Positions 58,699 to 64,000 of a stretch of DNA of 64,000 nucleotides are shown piece by piece. The stretch is from Salinispora fenicalii (GTDB lineage: Bacteria; Actinomycetota; Actinomycetes; Mycobacteriales; Micromonosporaceae): positions 157 to 64,156 of the forward strand of contig NZ_AZWQ01000010.1 of assembly GCF_000514815.1 (NCBI RefSeq). The letters are read 5' to 3'. Below the pieces are notes generated by a model. It was not told the origin of the DNA, did no database searches, and saw only the letters and a program-made list of their open reading frames with translations. Both the position numbers and the translations under genes were made by a program. Position 1 is the first letter of the stretch, and each line of letters starts with the position of its first letter.

Positions 58699-58962
58699 CG
58701 ACTACTCCGATGAGGTGTTGCCGGCGGAAGGTCCGCGTGGCATGGTCCAGAGTCTGCGTGACAGCCATGGCTGCCCAAGGTAGCGCACTCGCGGTGATGC
58801 TGCTGGACCCCGAACCCCGGGCGGAAGCCCGCCTTAAGCCCGGGCGCGTCTGCTACCGGCTTATCCGCCTTGACCACAACGACCGCTCGGCGTGGCGATC
58901 GTCGTAAATCTGACCCAACCCGGCCAGTTGTGCCGTCGCTGCAACCTGGTTAAGCTTTTGCT

Positions 58963-59014
58963 GCGCGCTCCAATCGCCCGCTTCCCCCGTGGCAGGCGAT
59001 CGGAGCGCGCTTTT
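58963..59014 (+). terminator. Long hairpin followed by TTTT
   Basis: GCGCGCTCC (58963-58971) pairs with GGAGCGCGC (59002-59010) and ATCGCC (58973-58978) with GGCGAT (58995-59000), with one A/C mismatch and a 16-nt loop; TTTT follows at 59011-59014. Orientation is plus strand. Confidence 0.65.
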
Positions 59015-59020
59015 CGTGGC

Positions 59021-59051
59021 AGGGCCCGCACGTCTCACGTGCGGGCCCTTT
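59021..59051 (+). terminator. Second hairpin, 13-bp perfect stem
   Basis: AGGGCCCGCACGT (59021-59033) and ACGTGCGGGCCCT (59037-59049) pair perfectly around ctc, followed by TTTCC. It lies 7 bases after the first terminator. It could also end pmt transcripts on the minus strand, though the T-run is on the plus strand. Confidence 0.65.
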
Positions 59052-59121
59052 CCGCTATTACGGGTGCCGGAGACGGGACTGGTCAGATCCAAACGAGCCG
59101 GTCACGTCCAACCGGAGCCAG

Positions 59122-60813
59122 TCAGATCCATCGGCTGTCCAGCCACATTCGGTTGGACCAGCTGTCGTATGGCAGCGGCTCGCCGACGAAGATCGGATAA
59201 AAATAGGCGAAGTTGAGCGCCACTAGCAATACGTACCCCCCGGCGATGACGGCGCCGACGAGTCGTCGATCTCCGTCCCCCGTTGGTGCGGTCTCCGGCG
59301 TGCGCTCCGGAGCAGTCGCCGCCGGCGCACCGATGATCGCACCCAGCACGTAGGTCACGGCGAGTACCAGGAACGGCAGCGCCGGAGCGGTGTAGAAGGC
59401 GAACATGGTGCGCCCGCTGTCCGCCGCGTACCAGAACCAGGGCAGCAGCCCGGCCGCCACGCAGAGCAGGATCGCGCCGGCCCGCCAGTCGCGTCGCGCG
59501 AGCCCCAGCCAGGCGAGCGCGGCCAGGGCGGGTAGGAACGACCACCAGAGCAGTGGCGTGCCCAACAGCAGCACCTCAGTGGCGCAGTTCGCCGCGGCGC
59601 AGGGTCCCTCGCCCGACCAGTAGAACGCGACCGGCCGCGCCAGGAGGAGCCACTGCCAGGGCCAGGACTGGTACGTGTGCGCGTCGTCGAGCTGCGCGTG
59701 GAAGCCGTACGCGGCCTTGTGGTACTCGATGAGGTTCTGTAGCGCCCCGATGACGGGGGTGTCGCTCAGCGGTGCGTTCGGCCACCGCTGTGCGTCGGGC
59801 ACCCGGTAGTACCCCTCGTCGCCCAGCAGCCAGCCGGACCAGGTGGCGAGGTAGGCGACCACCATCAGCAGCCCGGCCAGCGCCAGCCAGGGCGTCTCGT
59901 CGAGCAGAGTGCGCCGCCACGGCCGGCGTACCCCGGCGGAGCGGCGGACGCCGACTTCCCAGAAGACCACCAGGAGCACGAATACCGGGAGGAAGTACAG
60001 CGCACTCCACTTCACCGCGCAGGCGCAGCCGAACAGCACCCCGGCGGCCAGCCGCCACCACGGCCACTGCCGCCAGCCACCGACTGGTCGGTCAGTGCCG
60101 GACGGGTGGCCTGGGTTCGGCCCGGTGGTAAGCGTCTCCGCCCAGCGGCGGCGCCGGGCGTCGCGGTCGAGAACCAGTGCGCCGAACGTCGCCAATACGA
60201 AGAAGAGCAGGAAGATGTCGAGCAGCGCGGTGCGGGACAGCACCAGGTGGAAGCCGTCCAGGGCCAGCAGAAGCCCAGCGGCGCAGCCCAGCACGGTGGA
60301 GCCGAAGAGTCGGCGCGCGATCCGGATCAGCAGCAGCACCGAGAGGGTGCCGATCAGAGCCGCGGAGAATCGCCAGCCCACCTCGGGAGCGGTGGTGATC
60401 AGGTGGCCGGCGGCGGAGACCCCTTGTTCGGTGTCGCTGTACCCGAAAGCCCACTCGCCGAACCCGATGAGCCACTTGCCCAGGGGTGGGTGAACCACGT
60501 ACGACGGGCCGTCGTCCTGGTAGTTCCACTCGACGCCCCGGTCGACCAGTCCCCAGCCGTCGCGGGCGTAGTAGACCTCGTCGAAGATCTTGCCTGGTGG
60601 GTTCCCGAGGTTGACGAAGCGCAGGACCGCCGCGATCGCAACGATCACCGTGGTCGCTAACCAGGACCATCGGTCGAGCCGGCTGTCAACGGTGGCTAGC
60701 CGGCGACGGACGACGTCGGGAAGGCCGTTGCCGGGGGGCCGGCCCCGGTCCGTCTGCTCGGGCTGTTCCGGCCCGGCCTGGCCGGCGGGGTGCGCTGTTG
60801 ACGCCTGGGTCAC
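59122..60813 (-). CDS. pmt: Protein O-mannosyltransferase
   Basis: 563 residues with about eleven membrane helices. The catalytic DE motif of PMT proteins is in GKIFDEVYYARDGW (near 73), and VVHPPLGKWLIGFGEWAFGY (near 105), ALDGFHLVLSRTALLDIFL (near 185) are family landmarks. Actinobacterial Pmt transfers mannose from polyprenyl-phosphate-mannose to exported proteins, coupled to Sec. The GTG at 60813 (MTQASTAHPAG) is preferred; the frame is open to 61176 but that overlaps the divergent rsmI. Order pmt-rsmI-metG-tatD matches mycobacteria (Rv1002c-Rv1008). Confidence 0.92.
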   Translation of the reverse strand: MTQASTAHPAGQAGPEQPEQTDRGRPPGNGLPDVVRRRLATVDSRLDRWSWLATTVIVAIAAVLRFVNLGNPPGKIFDEVYYARDGWGLVDRGVEWNYQDDGPSYVVHPPLGKWLIGFGEWAFGYSDTEQGVSAAGHLITTAPEVGWRFSAALIGTLSVLLLIRIARRLFGSTVLGCAAGLLLALDGFHLVLSRTALLDIFLLFFVLATFGALVLDRDARRRRWAETLTTGPNPGHPSGTDRPVGGWRQWPWWRLAAGVLFGCACAVKWSALYFLPVFVLLVVFWEVGVRRSAGVRRPWRRTLLDETPWLALAGLLMVVAYLATWSGWLLGDEGYYRVPDAQRWPNAPLSDTPVIGALQNLIEYHKAAYGFHAQLDDAHTYQSWPWQWLLLARPVAFYWSGEGPCAAANCATEVLLLGTPLLWWSFLPALAALAWLGLARRDWRAGAILLCVAAGLLPWFWYAADSGRTMFAFYTAPALPFLVLAVTYVLGAIIGAPAATAPERTPETAPTGDGDRRLVGAVIAGGYVLLVALNFAYFYPIFVGEPLPYDSWSNRMWLDSRWI

Positions 60814-60898
60814 CCCGTGATCGTAGGCTGCGAAGGTGGGCCTGCGTGCCCACCGCCCCAAGGAAGATTCATTGTCGTCGATGAAGGAGCGTCCTTTC

Positions 60899-61747
60899 GT
60901 GGATGCGAAGTCCGATGTCGGACGCCTGGTCCTGCTCGGCGCGCCGCTCGGAAACCCGGCCGACGCCTCTGCCCGGCTCCGCGAGGTGCTCGCCACGGCC
61001 GACCTGGTGGCAGCCGAGGACACCCGGCGCCTGACCCGGTTGGCCCGGGAGCTAGAGGTGACCGTTTCCGGGCGGATCGTCTCATATTTTGAAGGGAATG
61101 AGGAGCGCCGTACGCCGGAACTCGTCGAGGCGCTCCGCGCCGGCTTCGCCGTCGCCCTGATCACCGACGGCGGCATGCCCAGCGTCTCTGACCCGGGCTA
61201 CCGGCTGGTCCGGGCGACGGTGGACGCCGGGATACCAGTCACCGCCGCCCCCGGCCCCAGCGCGGTCACCACCGCCCTCACCCTCTCCGGGCTGGCCAGC
61301 GACCGGTTCTGCTTCGAGGGCTTCCTGCCCCGCAGTCCGGGTTCGCGCCGCGCCCGGCTGACCGCGCTCGCCACCGAGGAACGCACCCTGGTCTTCTTCG
61401 AGGCGCCGCACCGGGTCGCGGCGGCCCTCGCCGACCTGGCCGCTGCGTTCGGTGCCCACCGGCCGGCGGCGCTCTGCCGGGAGCTGACGAAGACCTACGA
61501 ACAGGTGCTCCGGCGTCCGCTCGGTGAGTTGGCGAGCTGGGCCGCCGAGGAGCCGGCGCGTGGCGAGATCACGCTGGTGGTGGCGGGTGCCTCGGGTCCG
61601 GCCCGGCAACGGCCGGACGACGAGACGTTGCGGGCGGCGGTCGCCGCCCGGGAAGCGGCTGGCCGTTCCCGTCGGGACGCGGTGACCGAGGTCGCCGCCG
61701 AGTACGGGCTACGCCGACGTGAGGTCTACGACATCGTCCACCGGTGA
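60899..61747 (+). CDS. rsmI: 16S rRNA (cytidine 1402-2'-O)-methyltransferase
   Basis: 282 residues from the GTG at 60899, preceded by AAGGAG; ATG 60881 and 60836 are alternatives. RsmI modifies the ribosomal P-site nucleotide C1402. Landmarks: LVLLGAPLGNPADASARLRE (near 10-29), VAAEDTRRLTRLARELE, ALITDGGMPSVSDPGYRLVR (near 96) and TAAPGPSAVTTALTLSGL (near 121), the tetrapyrrole-methylase-like fold. Motif start GAPLGN replaces the more common GTPIGN. Confidence 0.93.
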   Translation: MDAKSDVGRLVLLGAPLGNPADASARLREVLATADLVAAEDTRRLTRLARELEVTVSGRIVSYFEGNEERRTPELVEALRAGFAVALITDGGMPSVSDPGYRLVRATVDAGIPVTAAPGPSAVTTALTLSGLASDRFCFEGFLPRSPGSRRARLTALATEERTLVFFEAPHRVAAALADLAAAFGAHRPAALCRELTKTYEQVLRRPLGELASWAAEEPARGEITLVVAGASGPARQRPDDETLRAAVAAREAAGRSRRDAVTEVAAEYGLRRREVYDIVHR

Positions 61748-61828
61748 GGTGGGCCCGAGAAAGAGAAGTGACCAGGGCGGCCCCATTGGTTCGCGGTCCC
61801 GCGGCCGGGGTCACTAGGCTAGTTGGTC

Positions 61829-63631
61829 ATGAGTCACGTTCTCGCGGCGGTTGCCTGGCCTTACGCCAACGGCCCGCGCCACATCGGCCACGTCTCCGGC
61901 TTCGGCGTTCCCTCCGACGTCTTTGCCCGGTACATGCGGATGGCCGGCCACGACGTACTCATGGTCTCCGGCACTGACGAACACGGCACGCCGATCCAGG
62001 TGCAGGCCGACGCGGAGGGGGTCACCCCCCGTGAGTTGGCCGACCGATACAACCGGGTGATCGTGACGGATCTGCACGGGCTCGGGCTCTCCTACGACCT
62101 GTTCACCCGCACCACCACCGGTAACCACTACGCCGTGGTGCAGGAGCTGTTCGAGGGGATGTACCGCAACGGCTACATCGTGCCGAAGAGCACCATGGGT
62201 GCCATCTCGCCGTCCACCGGTCGGACTCTGCCCGATCGCTACATTGAGGGCACCTGCCCGATCTGCGGCTACGAGAACGCCCGCGGCGACCAGTGCGACA
62301 GCTGCGGCAACCAGCTCGACCCGATCGACCTGCGAAACCCGAAGTCGAAGATCAACGGGGAGACGCCGAAGTTCGTCGAGACCGAACACTTCTTCCTCGA
62401 CCTACCGGCGCTCGCCGACGTCCTGGGGCAGTGGTTGGACACGCGGGAAGGCTGGCGGCCGAACGTGCTGCGCTTCTCCAAGAACCTGTTGGACGACCTC
62501 CAGCCCCGGGCGATCACCCGGGACCTGGAGTGGGGCGTGCCGGTCCCGCTCGACGGCTGGCGGGAGCGCGGCGACAAGCGCATCTACGTGTGGTTCGACG
62601 CGGTGATCGGCTACCTCTCCGCCTCGATCGAGTGGGCCCGCCGCTCCGGTGACCCACAGGCATGGCGTCGGTGGTGGTCGGCGGATGGGCCGGGCAAGGA
62701 CGCCCCGAGCCACTACTTCATGGGCAAGGACAACATCGTCTTCCACTCGGTGATCTGGCCGGCGCTGCTCGCCGGCTACTCCGGCGAAGGCTCCCACGAC
62801 GGGAAGCCGGGCGAGCTGGGTCGGCTGAACCTGCCCACCGAGGTGGTCTCCAGCGAGTTCCTGACCATGGAGGGGCGGAAGTTCTCCTCGTCCCGGCGCG
62901 TGGTCATCTACGTCCGCGACTTCCTGGAGCGCTACGACGCCGACGCCTTGCGCTACTTCATCGCGGTGGCCGGGCCGGAGAGCAACGACACCGACTTCAC
63001 CTGGGCTGAGTTCCTCCGGCGCAACAACGATGAGCTGGTCGCCGGCTGGGGCAACCTGGTCAACCGCTCCATCTCGATGGCCGCGAAGAACTTCGGCGCG
63101 ATCCCGCCGGTCGACCCGGCCGGGCTCACCGAAGCCGACGAGGCGCTGCTCGCGGTGGCCCGGGCCGGCTTCGACACGGTCGGCGAGCTGATTGGCCGGC
63201 ACCGGCAGAAGCAGGCGATCGGCGAGGCGATGAAGGTGGTGGCCGAGGCCAACCGCTACCTCTCCGAGCAGGCGCCGTGGAAACTCAAGGGCGAGGCGGA
63301 CCGGCCGCGGATGGGCACCGTCCTGCACGTCGCCCTCCAGGTGGTCAGCGACGCGAACACGTTGCTCACCCCCTTCCTGCCGCACGCCGCGCAGAAGATC
63401 CACCAGCTACTCGGTGGCACCGGGGTGCACGCGCCGATGCCGGTGATCGAGGAGGTGGAGGACCTCGACGGTGGGCCGGCCTACCCGGTGCTGACCGGCG
63501 ACTACACGGTCGGTGCCCGGTGGGAGTCGGTGCCGTTGGAGGTGGGGCGGGCGCTTGACCCGCCGAAGCCGGTGTTCCGCAAACTCGACCCGTCGATCGT
63601 GGACGAGGAGCTGGCCCGCCTGGCGGGCTGA
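61829..63631 (+). CDS. metG: Methionyl-tRNA synthetase
   Basis: 600 residues, class I synthetase. HIGH is intact in [11 protein letters not shown] (near 16), the zinc knuckle has CPICGYEN and CDSCGNQ (near 145-160), and the KMSKS loop is [10 protein letters not shown] (near 352). The anticodon-binding helices follow (about 400-540). The C-terminal tRNA-binding EMAP domain is absent, so this is the monomer-type enzyme. ATG at 61829; a TTG two codons earlier is not needed. Essential for translation initiation and elongation. Confidence 0.95.
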   Translation: MSHVLAAVAWPYANGPRHIGHVSGFGVPSDVFARYMRMAGHDVLMVSGTDEHGTPIQVQADAEGVTPRELADRYNRVIVTDLHGLGLSYDLFTRTTTGNHYAVVQELFEGMYRNGYIVPKSTMGAISPSTGRTLPDRYIEGTCPICGYENARGDQCDSCGNQLDPIDLRNPKSKINGETPKFVETEHFFLDLPALADVLGQWLDTREGWRPNVLRFSKNLLDDLQPRAITRDLEWGVPVPLDGWRERGDKRIYVWFDAVIGYLSASIEWARRSGDPQAWRRWWSADGPGKDAPSHYFMGKDNIVFHSVIWPALLAGYSGEGSHDGKPGELGRLNLPTEVVSSEFLTMEGRKFSSSRRVVIYVRDFLERYDADALRYFIAVAGPESNDTDFTWAEFLRRNNDELVAGWGNLVNRSISMAAKNFGAIPPVDPAGLTEADEALLAVARAGFDTVGELIGRHRQKQAIGEAMKVVAEANRYLSEQAPWKLKGEADRPRMGTVLHVALQVVSDANTLLTPFLPHAAQKIHQLLGGTGVHAPMPVIEEVEDLDGGPAYPVLTGDYTVGARWESVPLEVGRALDPPKPVFRKLDPSIVDEELARLAG

Positions 63632-63675
63632 GGTACACCCAGCGGGGGCGTACCCGGTGTGTGATGCTTGCGCCG

Positions 63676-64000
63676 ATGACCGAGCAGACCGAATCCCGTA
63701 AGCAGCGTGCGGCCCGGCGGGCCGGAGAGTTCCCGCCGGCGCCCGCGCCGCTGCCCCGACCGGTGCCAGACAGCCACACCCACCTCGACATCACGATCAG
63801 CGAGGCCGGGGTCCCGCCGCGCCGTACGTCGACCGCGCAGGCCGTCGGCGTGGGCGCGGCCGGCGGCCCGGCCGCCGGCCCGACCCACACCGCCGGCGGC
63901 CCCCGCGCCGTCGGTGACCCGATCCAGGCCGTGGTCGAGGCGGCTGCGGAGGTTGGGGTGGACCGGTTGGTGCAGGTGGGGGTTGACGTCGACTCGTCCC
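63676..64000 (+). CDS. tatD: TatD-family metal-dependent hydrolase, 3' end cut by the window
   Basis: 108 residues are visible and the frame is open at the window end. After a Pro/Ala/Arg-rich leader (1-30) the metal motif PDSHTHLDI (near 32-40) starts the TIM barrel. An Ala/Gly/Pro-rich insert of about 45 residues separates it from AVVEAAAEVGVDRLVQVGVD (near 86-105), which is normally close behind. TatD proteins are DNA/RNA 3' exonucleases or D-aminoacyl hydrolases. Synteny with metG supports the call. Confidence 0.85.
   Translation, partial: MTEQTESRKQRAARRAGEFPPAPAPLPRPVPDSHTHLDITISEAGVPPRRTSTAQAVGVGAAGGPAAGPTHTAGGPRAVGDPIQAVVEAAAEVGVDRLVQVGVDVDSS

Larger units (their letters stand above)
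58699..59121. other. 423-bp intergenic region with two tandem hairpins
   Basis: No supported protein gene. It holds two strong plus-strand terminator-like hairpins (58963-59014 and 59021-59051) but no plus-strand gene before them. A small RNA or short unannotated transcript starting near the divergent region at 58700 is possible. Confidence 0.5.

Overview
The window is high-GC, densely coded actinobacterial DNA. GTG starts, ATGA/GTGA gene overlaps and the gene order point to Micromonosporaceae, close to Salinispora or Micromonospora. This is an inference from gene content; no database was searched. Several stretches keep an order I recall from Mycobacterium tuberculosis: folP2, DivIVA-like, tag, DUF3117, O-methyltransferase, htrA, tatB, mrp, DUF1003, MgtE/CBS (1.2-14.7 kb; compare Rv1207-Rv1232), and FmdB zinc ribbon, 5-formyl-THF cyclo-ligase, galU, moeA/glp, rimJ, sepX/glpR, then pmt, rsmI, metG, tatD (33.7-41.2 kb and 59.1-64 kb; compare Rv0991c-Rv1008).

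Layout. 0-1.1 kb: the end of a secreted C39-like peptidase and a solitary, canonical nuoA. 1.2-16.9 kb: folate, cell-division, repair and envelope housekeeping genes, interrupted by a paaX/crotonase pair. 17-27 kb: exporter, SDR and small membrane-protein genes. They are interleaved with three scattered acyl-CoA genes (CitE-like lyase, acyl-CoA dehydrogenase, MaoC hydratase) whose mycobacterial counterparts cluster for branched C5 acid/itaconate breakdown. 27-41 kb: RNA methylation, PH and PHP domain proteins, MarC, a RecB-like Fe-S nuclease, a Fur regulator, a diguanylate cyclase, and the galU/moeA/sepX block. 41.4-45.9 kb: a tRNA-Ala(CGC) and a CDP-alcohol phosphatidyltransferase, followed by a decayed strip holding the scar of a GT2/CDP-glycerol transferase fusion gene, a frameshifted DUF664/DinB gene and a secreted lipase.

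45.9-53.9 kb is the most unusual block: an eight-gene, overlapping, complex-I-like operon (A, B/D-like, H, J, K, L, M, N) with no E, F, G or I gene and no intact C. Its B/D product lacks the Fe-S cysteines, its A and H subunits have lost quinone-loop residues, yet its antiporter-type subunits keep most channel lysines and glutamates. It looks like a membrane arm uncoupled from NADH/quinone chemistry. Facing it (58.7 to 54.0 kb, minus strand) are a phosphopantetheinyl transferase and a compact operon of a carrier-less NRPS adenylation protein, a fungal TmpA-like membrane flavoprotein and an enoyl-CoA hydratase, with a palindrome in the promoter. These two blocks are the best candidates for undescribed biology. 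The window ends with O-mannosyltransferase pmt, rsmI, metG and the start of tatD.
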